Of a stretch of 64,000 nucleotides of DNA, positions 1-11,840 are shown one piece after another. A program made the translations under genes and the position numbers. The first letter of the stretch is position 1. Each line of letters starts with the position of its first letter. Origin of the DNA: Apricaphanius iberus (lineage: Eukaryota > Chordata > Actinopteri > Cyprinodontiformes > Aphaniidae); the NCBI GenBank assembly GCA_028564705.1, contig JAPXFQ010001704.1, positions 682,001 through 746,000 on the forward strand, written 5' to 3'. Under the pieces are notes generated by a model, which had not been told where the DNA came from, made no database searches, and worked only from the letters and a program-made list of their open reading frames with translations.

Positions 1-1040
1 TGAAATTCCTCTAACAGGTTGTTGCTGTTTAGATGCTCACATACTTGATTAGCAACTATTTTCTCAAGAATTTTGGATAAGAAAGGAAGGTTAGATATAG
101 GTCTGTAGTTAGCTAAGTCATCTTGATCTAGGAAGGGTTTCTTAAGTAAAGGCCTAATTACAGCAACATTAAATTCCTGTGGCACATATCCATTTATTAA
201 AGATAGATTCATCATGTCTAGGATAGGGCCAGTAACCAGAGAGAACACTTCCTTAAATAATTTGATTGGTATTGGGTCTAACATACAAGTTGAGGGTTTA
301 GATGAAACTAATATTTGTGATAATTCCGAAAGTTCAACAGAATCAAAATGGTACACACATAAACATGGTTCCACTGTTCTCTCTGATAACTGCCTCAGTT
401 ACTGAGAAAGAGTTAGTCATGTTTGGGAGAATGCCAATTATTTTATTCTTTATAGAATTTATTTTACTTATGAAGAAGCCCATAAAGTCATCATTACTGA
501 GAGAAGGGGGAATAGTTTGCTCAACAGAGCTATGACTCTGTGTAAGTTTGGCAACTGTACTATAAAGAAACCTAAGATTGTTTTTATTTACCTCTATTAA
601 TGATGAGAAATATGCTGTTCTAGCTTTTCGAAGGGCATTTTTACAAGTAGTAGACTATTTTTCCAAGTTAGAAAGAAATAATTTAAGTGTGTAGAGCGCA
701 ATTTTCTCTCCAGTTTCCTAGTATTCTGCTGTAAAGTACGCAACTCTGCACTAAACCAGGGAGCCAATCTCCTATGGCTGATTACCTTCTTTTTTAAGGG
801 GGCTACACTTACTAGTGCCAAACGCAGTGAGGAAGTAATACTTTGAACCAGACCATCACTTTCTGAAGGGTTAGTGTTGGAATTACTGCCATCCACTGTG
901 GTATTCTGAGACACATACGGAAACAAGAATGGAACAGATTCTTTAAAACTTGTTACAGCATTGTCTGATAAAGTTCTACTGTTATGAAATTTTCTTTCAG
1001 ATTTGGGAACATTGAGTAAAGTAAATTCAAAGGTTATCAA
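1..1040 (-). pseudogene. LINE ORF2, linker and N-terminal reverse transcriptase (partial)
   Basis: After the endonuclease the frame continues from 1040 as an RT-preceding linker, then shifts frame at about 615-650, where a lysine/alanine-rich helix resumes as KARTAYFSSLIE. The first RT blocks are visible at about 180-1: VIRPLLKKPFLDQDDLANYR followed by PISNLPFLSKILEKI. The catalytic FADD box would lie beyond the left edge. Two short plus-strand open frames over 214-535 are shadows of this region. The copy cannot make a working polymerase because of the frameshifts. Confidence 0.87.
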
Positions 1041-1740
1041 AAATGGTCAGATAGGACTGGGTTATGTGGGAGGACTATTAGTTCATCACACTCAATGCCG
1101 TATGTCAGTACAATGTCTAAAGTGTGCCGACCAGAGTGTGTGGGTCCCTTCACTTTCTGAGTAAAGCCAATTGAGTCTAAGATAATATTAAAGGCTGCAG
1201 TTAAGCTATCACTTTCAGTGTCCACGTGAATATTAAAATCCCCTACTATAATTACCTGATCAGTGTTTAAAACTAAATCAGATAAAAAATCTGAGATCTG
1301 GTCCAAGAATTAAGAGTAAGGGCCTGGTGGACGATACAAAACCACAAACAAAAGTGGTTTTATTGTTTTGCAGTTTGGATGAGGAAAACTAAGGATTAGA
1401 TGTTCAAAAGAGCAGTAGTTAATAATTAGTCTAGGGCAAATTTGCAAATCTGAATGAAAGATGGTTGCAACTCCTCCCCCTCGCCCAGTACTTGTAGGAA
1501 TGTGAAAATTTTGATAATTGGTAGGAGTTGACTCATTTATAATTACAAAATCCTCCTGCTGCAACCAGGTTTCTGATAGGCAAAATAGATAAATTTTATT
1601 ATCACATATCAAGTCATTTACTAATAAAGTCTTTGAGGAGAGGGATCTTATGTTTAGTAAACCATATCTAATTACTCTATTTTATTGTTTGGTCCGAGTC
1701 ATATTTATTTTAATGAGATTTTCAGAGTTTGCTTTTGTCA
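1037..1740 (-). pseudogene. LINE ORF2, APE-type endonuclease domain, degraded
   Basis: On the minus strand the AP-endonuclease fold of a LINE is clear: NIRSLSSK near 1650, LSETWL, RGGGVA, YRPPG, GDFNIHVD and LDIVLTYG, ending in the SDH motif that holds the catalytic His near 1045. In target-primed retrotransposition this domain nicks the target DNA. Damage seen: TAA at 1682-1684 before the first block, TAA at 1310-1312 just after YRPPGPYS, and a one-base loss in a T run at about 1040, after which the sequence continues in another frame. The upstream start is uncertain because the first stop lies near the expected beginning of ORF2. Confidence 0.88.
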
Positions 1741-1876
1741 GGTTAACTTTTAGTCTATTTGATTTTGGCCGTGGGCAAGACACTGTCTCAATGGGGTATT
1801 GAGGGGGTAACAGTACAGAAGCTGCAGAGAGGTGGGATAAACTACAACTCCCCTTCCTGGTCTGGACCCTGGTTTG

Positions 1877-2719
1877 TCAGTGTTTTGAAGGACCAATAAA
1901 TTTATCCAGATTCCTAGAAAGAAGAGCTGCTCCATCCCAAGTGGGATGGATGCCATCTCTATGGATCAGACCAGGTTTTCCCCCAAAAGTTTCCAAATAA
2001 ATGTAGCCCACGTTGTTTGCTGGACACCACTCAGACAACCATCGATGAAATGACAGCATCCGGCTAAACATGTAGTCACTGGTCCGATCGGGCAGGGGTC
2101 CAGAAAAGATTACACAGTCCGACATTTGTTTAGCAAACTTACACACCAAAGCAACACTAATTTTAGTGACCTCCGATTGGCGTAACCGGGTGTCATTTCC
2201 GCCAGCGTGAATAACAATCTTACTGTATTTACGCTTATCCTTAGCCAGCAGTTTCAGGTGGGATTTTATGTTTCCTGTTCTGGCCCCTGGAAAACATTTG
2301 ACTATGGTCGATGGTGTCTGTAAAGCCACGTTTCGGACTATGGAACTGCCAATTACCAGAGTCTGTTCCTCAGTGGGTGGGTCACTGAGTGGGGAAAATC
2401 TGTTAGAAACGCAGACAGGTTGGTGGTTCCCTTTGGGCAGAGAACTATGTTATCTACGTACCGTCACCCAGCCGGCCTGAGATCACAGCTGCATGGGTTC
2501 TGTTGGTTCCGCGCTGGCTAACGGGCCTCGGCTATTTACTGGATTCTCAACAGCGCGGAGCCTGGCCTCTAACTCTGAAACCCTCACCTCCAAAGCTACG
2601 AAAATGCTACATTTATTATACTTACCATTATCACTAAAGGAGGCGGGAGAGTAACTAAACATCTGACACAGAGAACAGCAGAGAGGAGCCGCAGAGGGGG
2701 AATGAGAGATGGAAGCCAT
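1877..2719 (-). pseudogene. LINE ORF1 protein: coiled coil plus SGNH/GDSL esterase, two in-frame stops
   Basis: One frame runs from 2719 to the natural stop at 1877. The N-terminal part has a CSLCQMF cysteine pair and a short coiled coil (ALEVRVSELEARLRAVE). A linker GWVTVRR follows, then an SGNH hydrolase: block I as [10 protein letters not shown] just upstream of 2329, a GGNDTRLR block, and the catalytic Asp/His block as DGIHPTWDG close to the C terminus. The frame is broken by TGA at 2483-2485 and TAA at 2450-2452; both read through in the same frame to recognisable sequence, so they are point mutations and not a boundary between genes. In CR1/L2 elements this protein binds the RNA and its esterase is thought to help retrotransposition. 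Confidence 0.85.
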
Positions 2720-3020
2720 AGCTGCTACGAAGCTGAGCTAACGAACTACAGAGACCCTAGCACACCAAGAAAAACCGTGTGAAACACAAATGGTTCCCAA
2801 AACGTAAAGTACACCAACTGGAAATAAGTGTAGTAGTGTGCTTGTGTGTTAAAAATAACTTAGAAAGACCTCAACACAGAGAAAAACAGATCAATCGAAG
2901 AGAATCTGAGTACCAAGCAGTTCCGCGGAGCTCAGCAGTGACAACAGGAAGTGACGCAGCAAGTGTCGCAATACTCACAATCCGTGAAGTCTTCAAGGCT
3001 CAACTAAAACCTACGTGATA

Positions 3021-5577
3021 TGACATCAGACACGCATTTCTGCACAGAGAGACAAACCTGCATGTGCATTTGTTTCCCAGTGAGCTCCCTTCAAAACCCG
3101 ATTTGTTTGGGTAACCTTAGCAAACCCTCCGCGGACATTTGGAGAAAGACTTCCTAATAAACCGTCTCTTTCAAGTCTACTTATTTTGACCTCATTTCAC
3201 ACCGGTATGAGATGAACTCTTATGAAAAAAGCTCAGTCCACAGTTGACTGGGTAAAAGTTTTTTTTTTTAAAGAATACATTAACACCTTGAAGTCCTGAA
3301 TTCCCTCTAATGTGATACAAGTAGTGAGCCCTTACAACCATATGCTGGCCTGCCCTCATTCACCGTGTTTGTGGGTGTTTGCTACAAAGCATATGCATAC
3401 GTTTATTCATGGTGAGTGTTTGTTTTGTGGCAGGGAGCCTCTGTCCCACATTCAGATTAAAAAACTTGATTCAGACGTAGAAAGGGGATGCGGCAGCTTT
3501 TTGTCCGCATGAAAGGGAGAAGGAAAAGAGGCTTTTTCATGGTCTGAGTCCACTTTGAATCTGGGACATTTTGGGCCCAGTTGATGTAGAGAAATTGTCA
3601 GAAATCCTGATGTTAATGAATATTGAGTTAAATATATTCAGTTGTGTGTCTGCTGGACTTGTTTTGTCCTGGATGTCCAAAGAAGTGAACCATTTGAAAA
3701 AACAGAAGACGGTTTCACAATGAAGTCCGTGAAAGAAAAGATTTGGAACCTTTTCCAATTGTGCTAGTAGGTTAATCTTCACTCCAGCCCTAGGCTGGTT
3801 TCTATGCAAAGCTTACACTGGAATACTGGTCTAGCAATGAGCTTTACTGGCTTGCAGTCTCTCTCTCAGTTAAGACTGTCACTACTCTGGCCAAGTAACT
3901 GTTCTGACAGAGTGGAGATACCGATTCCACTTTCAGGCTTGAGCCAAGACCACAGTTTTGTCTCCATATGACAGTGAACGAAAAAAGACAGACCTCTTAT
4001 TAATACTAATCTCCGGATTAGGAAAAGCAGCTTTAGGCTTTGAAGTCATTCTCTCCAATCAGATTCATTGTCTACAACAAATGTGATCTGTAACTTGTCA
4101 TTCAATCTGTATCGGTAAAAAAAAACATGGGCAGTTGCAATATGAGAGTTGAGATTGAGCCAGAAAAGTTAGCTTGGTTCTGGATTTCCTTCAACAGCAT
4201 TGCACGGACAAAAAGAGGTCACAATGAGGAGACTGATTTTCCACTTTCTTCTTCATCTAAATGTCTATAATCACAAATCTCTTGTGTTCAGTTAATCTCA
4301 TAATCTCTATCAGCTGACCTTCACTAATCAAGAGCTAGTGGATTTTCAAGCAATGGCATTGGCATTTAAGTATGCACACACTGATCTTCGCCAAATCACT
4401 AAAAGCTTTGTAATGAACTTTGATGTCTCCTTTGGAACACCAACTATTCATGCTAGATCTCAGTCATTTATATTTTATGTTTTTTATAGTTCACCCTCGT
4501 TGATCCCAGGAGTCATAAAATATGTGAATAATACAAGATTTCAGAAATTATCTGGCCAATATAGCTGATTGCCTGCAGTTATTTCACATTTTTTAACATA
4601 CTAGGACACAAGAGTGTGTGTGTTTGTGTGTGTGTTCTGGAACCGAGAGAGTGAGAGAAAAAGAAAGAGCTTAAGAAGAGGTTTTTTTTTGTTTTTTTTT
4701 CCTGAGGCTTAGCGCTTTCTGCATTCCTAGAAATAGGATTTTGATCTTTTTATATTGAACCTGATTAAATTTCTCTTTGTTCACATATGGTGGTAGGGAA
4801 ATTTTTAGCAACCAAGAAATGCAAAGGGGCAGAAATGGTGTGGTAGAAGGTGGGTATATGCTTCTATGTATGTGTAGCCCTCTATGTCTTTCTTTGTATG
4901 CATGTGTGTCTGCACTGTGTTTTCACCTTAGCCAGATTCCCTGGGGTTTGCAGATGGCCACCCAACATGCCAGCCATACATAAACAGATAGACACTCACA
5001 GTCACATAAAGGCATACATACCCTCAGAGCCAACCTGGAGTCAGGGCCTTGAATCCTGGAGGTGATCCATGCCAGATTATGGCTCTTTTGCACAGCATGG
5101 TACTTCAAGATGTTCCGCTCCCTCTCTGATCTCAGTCTGGAAAGTATTTCGATGTGGCTTCAGACAAAATGCTAATAAGACCAAATCATCATAAGTTTGG
5201 TTGCTTAGTACTGGTGATGATAGGTTTAAAGAAAAATACCTTCCATATCTATCAATATTTTGCTATCACCTCACATTGTTTATTGTTTATTCAGACCTCA
5301 GTCTGTTCACTGACAACCATGATTTTCTTTCATCCTGTTACGGTTTGTACTTACTTCTTTGGTTTTTCCTTCTTTCATGTATCTTTGTTTACTTTATTGC
5401 TTTGTTGTAAACTTTTTCTTGTCTTTCTTATCCTTCTTTAATTTATTATTTCTTGGCTTATGTTCATGCTTGAGTGTTTTCTTCTATTTTTGCATTATTT
5501 CTTATTTCCCTTCTCTCTTGTGTACTATATCCATCACATATGTGATTCCTCCCCTTTATTCCTTCCATATTTTATTC
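3021..5577. other. No gene recognised; AT-rich DNA with a GT-rich patch
   Basis: No open frame here resembles a known protein. A short GT-rich patch lies at 4613-4640 and a run of T at 4681-4699. The open frames between 5154 and 5592 are T-rich, so they translate to strings of Phe, Leu and Ser and are not credible proteins. Confidence 0.6.
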
Positions 5578-5581
5578 CTTT

Positions 5582-6193
5582 TGTTGAATTAAATAATTAT
5601 CATAAGTAATTCAATGCATGTTCAAGCAGAGACAAAATGGAGCCAATTTCCAGTTTAACATTTATTTTGAACAGATTAACAAATTGCAGTTTTACAGAGG
5701 AATTTTGCCCCCGTCAGTTCCTCTGTGGTCCAGATTTAAAGAAATCTGAACAATTAACTGATCTTCATTTCACAGCTTTATAGACAACCGGGCCTCTAGG
5801 CGTTTCTAATCTCTCCAATCAGAACATTTTCATACAGTGTCTTCGCTCTTATTTGCTGTCAGAGAATCCTGGAGTCAGAAGATCAGTCGTCTCTGTTCTG
5901 GGTCAAAGGTTCATTATAAAGATTTATGGTTAAATGGCTATCTGCTTCTCTAAAAACTTTTCTCCCAGTTTCTTATCTAAACATCCTGCTTTTACAGCTT
6001 GCAATAAACTTTAGCCAAAAGTTTTACGACTTAAAAGCTTAGCCCCATAAACCATACTGACAAACCCATCTTTACCATCATGCAAGCTAATTAAAACAGA
6101 CTTTTACTTTCTGAACACCAACCAAAGACTATACAAACATATTCAATACGAGACCGTTGCACAAAGTAGCCCCAAAAAATATGAGTCACAACA
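5582..6193 (-). mobile_element. Solo LTR, endogenous retrovirus-like family
   Basis: This is the same sequence as 60203-60867: both have the run AACAGATTAACAAATTGCAG, a CTCCAATCAGAAC block and a GTAGCCCCAAAAAA block in the same order. Read on the minus strand it begins TGTTGTG and ends CAACA, giving the TG...CA ends of an LTR. The four bases CTTT occur directly outside both ends (5578-5581 and 6194-6197), as expected for a target duplication left by a solo LTR, although CTTT is a common tetramer. The minus-strand DNA just outside the right end (6194-6230) is purine-rich. LTR identity is inferred from ends plus the second copy; no coding sequence is attached. Confidence 0.68.
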
Positions 6194-6197
6194 CTTT

Positions 6198-6746
6198 CTT
6201 GTCTTTCATTTCCTTCCTGTGACATTTTTTCCTTCTTTTTGCTCAAAACATGATGCTGATAGGTCAAACTTTTACCAAACTTCAATCATTCAACCTTCTT
6301 ACAGTATACTGTATGGTTTTATTGCAGCATTAATGGAAACCAACACGATGGTGTAAGATGGTTTGCATAAAAAAACATCCTATTATACACTGAAAAAGTT
6401 TTTTCTTTTAAACAACTAGAAAAAAGACAGTTCAACTGGTAACATACAAATTAGGTTTGTTCCAAGTAATTTGGTTTGAAGTTACCTTTTCATTCAGATT
6501 TTATTGATATAGTAAGTCGATTAAACTGAATTAACGATTTTTTTTGTTAGAACCTTAAAAAAGAAAATCCGCTCAACATTTCCTACTATTCCAGTTGAAA
6601 ATTTTCCTTTACTTTGTGATCTTAAACTATCCAAAGTCCACTTCATATTTCTCGATGTTTTAATATAATATTTTGCGTCATTCTAACTTTGTAAAAATCA
6701 GTGCTAATTATGGATGAAATCCAACAGAAAATCCAACACACCAAAG
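6198..6746. other. No gene recognised
   Basis: AT-rich sequence between a solo LTR and a hAT-type element. A 64-residue minus-strand open frame overlaps the LTR edge and has no recognisable motif. Confidence 0.5.
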
Positions 6747-6754
6747 GTATTTGT

Positions 6755-7610
6755 TAGCGATGTCGTGATGCCACTCTCAGTGTCGGATCGGACCAATATT
6801 TTCACATTTTTCCTTGATCAGAGATCGACTATATATTATTACTATATTAGCTGACTAGTCATGCAGATTTTTAGGAAATTACCCCCTTGTCCAGTTAGAC
6901 GGGGATTGTGCAATAATTCAAACCTCCATAGCGGTGTAAACAAGGACTCATAATTACCACAAATCAGCATAGCAGATTAAACACAATTCTAATATGGGTA
7001 AACTTCAACAGATGTACTTAACCGTACTTTAAACTAGAAAATAAAGGCTTAGAAACTCACCTTCTGGAATCTACATGCAACAATAAACCGACAATAAACA
7101 GAGTAAAACTCCTTTCGCTCCAGCAGTGAGGAGGAGGAAAAAAAGGCAGACGCTGAATAGCACCTCTGCTGTGTACAAATAGCGTCAGATATCTATGCTG
7201 AGTTCAGGAGCATATGATATTTCAGCTAATAGTGAAAACCACTAATAATACTACAACTTACAAACTTAGAACATGTGGGCTTTCTAACACATATTTACTC
7301 AAACATATAGAGTGAATGTGATCCTGTGAAAGTGGAAGGCAGCATTGCGCACGCCAGCATATTACCAAGTATAAGTGTTTTGTGTTTTCCTGTCTTTAAA
7401 ATTAAACTGATGTTGATCTCTAATTTCATGTAAGATTTTCATTCAAGGGATTTACTGGAATGCTTTTTGATGAAATTAGTTTTATTCCAGTTTTATACAT
7501 TTCAATACTAAAGGCAAAATTATTGAATCGGGACTTGAAATTAGATAGAATTCGAGGTTAAAAGATCGGATCAGGATTGGAGTCCCAAAATGCTGATCAG
7601 GACATCCCTA
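6755..7610. mobile_element. hAT-type non-autonomous DNA transposon (856 bp)
   Basis: The ends are inverted repeats: the left end reads TAGCGATGTCGTGATG and the right end, reversed, TAGGGATGTCCTGATC. Further in, GTGTCGGATCGGAC on the left faces GATCCGATC on the right. An 8-bp target duplication flanks it, GTATTTGT (6747-6754) and GTATTTAT (7611-7618), with one mismatch. Eight-base duplications and TAGGGATG-type ends fit hAT elements widespread in fish. No transposase frame is inside, so it would have depended on an enzyme made elsewhere. Confidence 0.82.
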
Positions 7611-7618
7611 GTATTTAT

Positions 7619-8040
7619 ATTTGAATAAATATTCCATCACAATTTTGCAAAGCAGTGACCCAAGACAGTGGCTTGCATATGACTCAATTCAAGCAATGTT
7701 GAATATACAATATTGAACAGGTAGATTACAATATTGTAAGTGGTAGGAAATTTGGGAATAATGTTGAGGGAAACAAAATTCAACAGCTTACATGTATTTG
7801 AGTAAACAATTCTAACCCACACAATATCATCCCATAAAATATCTGACTGAACAATGTCAAAAAAAGTCTGCTGATGTACAACTAGTGGTACTCTTGCCTT
7901 AATTTGAACAGTGGGCTAAACTGATTTGACTGAAATCTACATACAAGTCATCTAAGCCAAATTCCATGGCTAAAACACATTAAAATCCAGGACTCAATAA
8001 AACAATAAATCACATTTAAAGTATGTCTAAACAGACATCA
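7619..8040. other. No gene recognised
   Basis: AT-rich spacer between two hAT-type insertions. The minus-strand open frame at 7637-7822 shows no motif. Confidence 0.5.
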
Positions 8041-8048
8041 CACTAGAT

Positions 8049-8246
8049 CAGGGATCCCCAACTCCAGTTTTAGATGTGTCTCTGCTCCAACACAGCTGAT
8101 TCAAATAGTCTAGCTTCCTCCTCAGCATTGCAAAGTTCTGCAGAGGAATACTAATGAGCCATCATTTGATTCTCGTGTGTTGAACCAGGGAAAGAACCGA
8201 AACTTGCAGGATACTGGCCCTCGAGGCCTGGAGTTGGGGACCCCTG
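8049..8246. mobile_element. Short hAT-type MITE (198 bp)
   Basis: The left end CAGGGATCCCCAACTCCAG and the reversed right end CAGGGGTCCCCAACTCCAGG are near-perfect inverted repeats. The 8-bp target duplication CACTAGAT is perfect on both sides (8041-8048 and 8247-8254). This matches a very common fish MITE whose ends read as products of a hAT transposase. It has no coding capacity. The perfect duplication suggests a fairly recent insertion. Confidence 0.92.
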
Positions 8247-8254
8247 CACTAGAT

Positions 8255-9599
8255 GAACCTGGGCTTGAAGCAATTCTATTATGTTTTCATTGAACACCTG
8301 GGTTTTAGTACATATACACACTTGGATTAGTGTCTGTGCCCTATGGTGGGAAAAAGAACCACAGCGAAGTTAATGAAGCAATGTACTGCAGGTGTTTTGG
8401 GAGGAAACAACAAAAACAATTTTGGAGCAAAGTTGAATTTGTACTGTACTTATCTCTGATCTCCTTATTCCAAGAAACCACTAATATTACTGCATATTTT
8501 GCAGTTTCCTATACAGACTGTGAACGTTTAAGGACATCTTTTGAAGTTCGAAATCCATAACAATTTTTAGAAAACCTTAAATATAAAGTGAATGGGCTTT
8601 GGATAAACCAGATTAAGAATATAGTTCAAGAGCATATGCGCTCCTGTTAGTAGGTGTTGCAAATGAGGACCATTTATGCAGAACCTCCACTCTTTCGATT
8701 ACAACCTAATGTCCTCAGGAGGCTCTTCCAGTCGCTCTTCCTCAGTTTGGATGACAAAAACTGCCACGGTACCATATTTTATGTCTCTCTGCATCTCTGC
8801 TCTGTGACTGTCTACAACACATGACAACAAATCTCAGTCCACACTTAGGCTGGGTACAGTTAAACATTTTCAGTACAAGTACCGTAATGGTACCTGGTTT
8901 TTGATTCAGGTACCTGGACAATTCTTTTGACATTAACTGTATTTTTAAGTCTAATTTCAAAAGAGAAAAAATACATTAAACTTCCCATGCAAACAGTAAT
9001 AAAAATATCACGCCTGATAAGCACAAATAAGGCACAAAATGTAAATATTTATATAAAAAAATAAAAGGGTTTTTTTGCCCTTTTAGGGCAATGATAAACA
9101 TAATGAAGATAAAGTGCAAACTATTTTCTAAGCTAATGAGTAATAATTATGAAACAAACCCTGAAATAAAAAATTTTCAGATCCCAGATAAACCAAACAA
9201 ATAAATTAATAGTTGTGTTTGAGGGAGAGAGCCAAGAAGCTGCTCCCTGTGCTGACAATTTAGCAACTTCGTTGCTACATTTAATAAGTTTTTAGACTTC
9301 ACTAAACACTCTTTTTCAAAAAGGCAAATATAGGAACTTTTTCTGGTGACATTGGAGACTTTTGGAGACTAAGACATGAAACGTGTGTCCAGTCACAGAG
9401 CAGAGGTGCACGGCTGCTGCAGTCAAAAGAATAGGTAAAGCATTTAATTAATATTATACATTCACGACTTTGAGATGTGCAATCTCCTTGAAACTTCTAG
9501 GGCTAAAAAAAGCATGAAATACAGTATGTGGATTGTATTGAACTCTTGGTCACTTGTACCTTGGTTGTAACTCGCATTGTCCTTTAAATAAAGGTCTCA
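8255..9599. other. No gene recognised; repeat-like patches
   Basis: Sequence at about 8862-8945 has several GTACC/GGTACC motifs and resembles a dispersed fish repeat, but I cannot define its ends. The stretch at 9240-9400 also has the look of a dispersed repeat. No protein motif is seen. Confidence 0.4.
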
Positions 9600-9830
9600 T
9601 TTAATCATTTGTCCAATAAATTTCCAGTGATCTCCAGTATGAGCGAATGCCTTGTGAGCCGTTTTATCTGTAATAAATGCTCTGGTTCTTCTGTTTCAGG
9701 AGAACGAAGGAGTGGGTGGGGGAGACACCCCAGGATCACCAGTCTAGCTTACTATTATTCACAATATGCAAATTGTTGCCTCTGATTGGCTAACAGCGAT
9801 GCTACTCTTATGCTGCCTTAAAACAAATAA
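9600..9830. repeat. Dispersed repeat, copy 1 of a pair (other at 48790-49015)
   Basis: Blocks in the same order occur in both places: a TTTCCAGTG block, GAGTGGGTG followed by GGAGAC and CACC, then CCTCTGATTGGCTAAC and a following tract ending CTCTTA-like. The copies are diverged and carry small indels. No ends were defined, so the class is unknown. Confidence 0.6.
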
Positions 9831-10037
9831 TTAATTTAACGTAATACTTGGTGTTCCAAGACAATTCCATTAGCTTCTCTTTGTTGGGTAAAAAATGCAA
9901 CAATGATTTGATGTCGACAAATTAACCAAGCCTGAGTTGCTAACAGTTAGATTCGGCTTCTGTCTACAAGCAGAGATGCAATTTGTTCTCTTCTTTGAAT
10001 TGGCAGGCTAGACGTTTTGAAGTTGCTGCAGTGATCT

Positions 10038-10097
10038 CAAACATAATGCATAACATAATGCATAACATAAATGCATAACATAATGCATAACATAACG
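10038..10097. repeat. Short tandem repeat, unit about 12 bp
   Basis: The unit ATGCATAACATA is repeated about five times with small length changes. It abuts the Tc1 remnant on its right. Confidence 0.85.
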
Positions 10098-10100
10098 AAA

Positions 10101-10561
10101 GAGTGGCTATGTAAAAAGTATTTCAAGGTTCTGGAGTGGCTTAGCCAGTCTCCAGTCCTCTTTCCAAGAGAGAATCTGAGGAGGGAGCTGAAAGTCTGTG
10201 TTGCCCAGTGACAGCCCAAAAACATCACATTGCGAGAGAAGATCTGCCTGAAAGAATGGGCCAAAATACCAGCCACAGTGTGTGCAAAGCTGGTGAAAAC
10301 CTACAGGAAAAGTTTGAACTCTGTCATTGCCAACCAAGGTTACATTACAAAGTATTGGGGGAACCTTTAGTTATTGACCAAATACTGATTTTCTGCACCA
10401 TTATACCAACAGATTATTGAAAAAAATCATACGATGTGATTTCCTGGATTTTTTTAATATTCTGTCTCTCACAGGTGAAATGTATATGATGAAAGTTACA
10501 GACCTCTCATCTTTTTAAGTAGGTCAACTTGAACAATCAGTGGCTGTCAAATACTTTTTCC
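10101..10561 (+). mobile_element. Tc1-like transposon remnant: transposase C terminus and right inverted repeat
   Basis: The plus strand encodes the last part of a Tc1/mariner DDE transposase at 10101-10370: [25 protein letters not shown] and [12 protein letters not shown], ending in TAG. An in-frame TGA at 10209-10211 breaks it. The DNA to about 10561 is the long right inverted repeat of the family (TTTCCTGGATTTTT, then CTCATCTTTTTAAGTAGG, then AAATACTTTTT). The same repeat, opposite in orientation, lies at 13893-14063. The catalytic Asp residues and DNA-binding domain are missing, so it is a 5'-truncated fossil. Confidence 0.88.
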
Positions 10562-10804
10562 ATTATATATTTGTCAAACAATTGAAAGTGATGGTGTCTG
10601 GTTGTCGACTGATGCTTTCAGGCATAGTTCCCAGTTTTCCTTTTAAAAACCTGTTTATTCAGATGTATTTCACCTAAAGTGTGGTAACTGATAAGATGCA
10701 CTGTAGTGATACTGTAGTTGCCCACACTGGGGAAGTTGATAATTATTCCTGCTATATGTGGGCATCAAAACTTCATTATAGTCAATGAAGTCAGATACTC
10801 TATC

Positions 10805-10838
<34 letters not shown>

Positions 10839-10839
10839 T
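10805..10839. repeat. (AAT)n microsatellite
   Basis: An uninterrupted ATA/TAA trinucleotide run of about eleven units. Confidence 0.95.
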
Positions 10840-11565
10840 CTATGCATATTCAACCAATTACATTTAAGACATTGCATGACATGTGAATTTGGTTGAAAAT
10901 TTACAGTCACTGACAATGGAGGTGCTGCTGACAACGACAGAAAGCACAGCCACAATGAGAGTTGATTTAATCAAAGATTCTTGATACTAATTGTTCGTAT
11001 ACCCTTGTGATTGGTAAAATGTAGGTATTGCCGTTTTTGCAAGATAGGATGCAACTGTAATGCTACAGAAACATAGGTAATAAAAAATATCACAGTACTG
11101 TAGGTTTTTATTAAATTTGAAGGATAAGTTATGCTTTACCACTATCGCATTTGTGTATGAAATGCGCGTGTCCAGCAAAATAATAAAAAAGGGTACCTAG
11201 TATAGTGCATCCATATTTATTTACTCTTCTGAATTTAGTCATGTTTTGCATCATGATAATTTGTGATATTCCTTGTGTGAGCTTGGAATGCTTGTGAGCA
11301 AAGTCACTTTGTGTCAGGCATCTCATCACTGCCGTGTGGCCGCACAGCACACACTGTAGTACCAAAACAGGAATATATCAGATTTTTTTTATAACCATGT
11401 GTGCGATCAAAAACTCTTGTGACAGTTTCAAAATCCTCCCATATGAACCAGGCCTATTATGTAATTAATGAAACAGCATGACTGTAATGGAGGTACTAGA
11501 TCCAATGTATGCTTGATCATAGTTTTTTATCTTTCTACAGATGAAGACATTTTTGTCTTGTAGTC
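10840..11565. other. No gene recognised
   Basis: AT-rich. Two overlapping minus-strand open frames (10987-11365) have no motif and no exon signals that I can defend. Confidence 0.5.
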
Positions 11566-11570
11566 CTTAA

Positions 11571-11840
11571 ATGATCCAATCCAATCCACTTCATTTATAT
11601 TGCATGTTTAAAAAGGGCATAAGAGCAGACCAAAGTGCTCCACAATATAAAAGAATACAGAATACAAAATAACATAGCATATGCAAAGCAATGTAAAAGA
11701 CAGAAAATAAAACAGTAGAGTTAAAATTCATTATAAGCAGCTGACAATAAAAAATAACTTCAGCGTTTTTCTAAAGGTGGGCAGGGAATCAGACTGCCTA
11801 ACCAGCATGGACAAGGAATTCTATAGAGGCAGGACAATAG
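11571..11840 (-). repeat. Retroposon 3'-end-like dispersed repeat
   Basis: It begins CCAATCCACTTCATTTATAT and contains AAAGTGCTCCACAA, an A-rich tract, then GGGCAGGGAATCAGACTG. This order matches the reverse strand of common teleost LINE/SINE 3' ends, where GTGCTTT- and ATATAAAT-like motifs precede the tail. No ORF is inside. The family name is not known to me. Confidence 0.55.

Larger units (their letters stand above)
1..3020 (-). mobile_element. L2-like non-LTR retrotransposon (LINE), 3' part beyond window edge
   Basis: Read on the minus strand, this is a two-ORF LINE in order: a 5' leader (about 3020-2720), ORF1 with a coiled coil and an SGNH esterase, then ORF2 with an APE-type endonuclease and the beginning of the reverse transcriptase, which runs off the window at base 1. 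An esterase in ORF1 is known for the CR1/L2 group of LINEs, and the RT stretch NYRPISNLPFLSKILEKI near 115-60 fits L2-like elements of fish. The 5' boundary is approximate, set where the GC-richer leader gives way to plain AT-rich DNA. Both ORFs carry stops and frameshifts, so the copy is dead. The clade could be CR1 rather than L2; that it is a LINE is certain. Confidence 0.93.

Noticed and set aside
5154..5592. Overlapping open frames of up to 95 codons on the plus strand
   Set aside because: T-rich sequence gives strings of Phe, Leu, Ser and Cys; no domain, start context or conservation signal.
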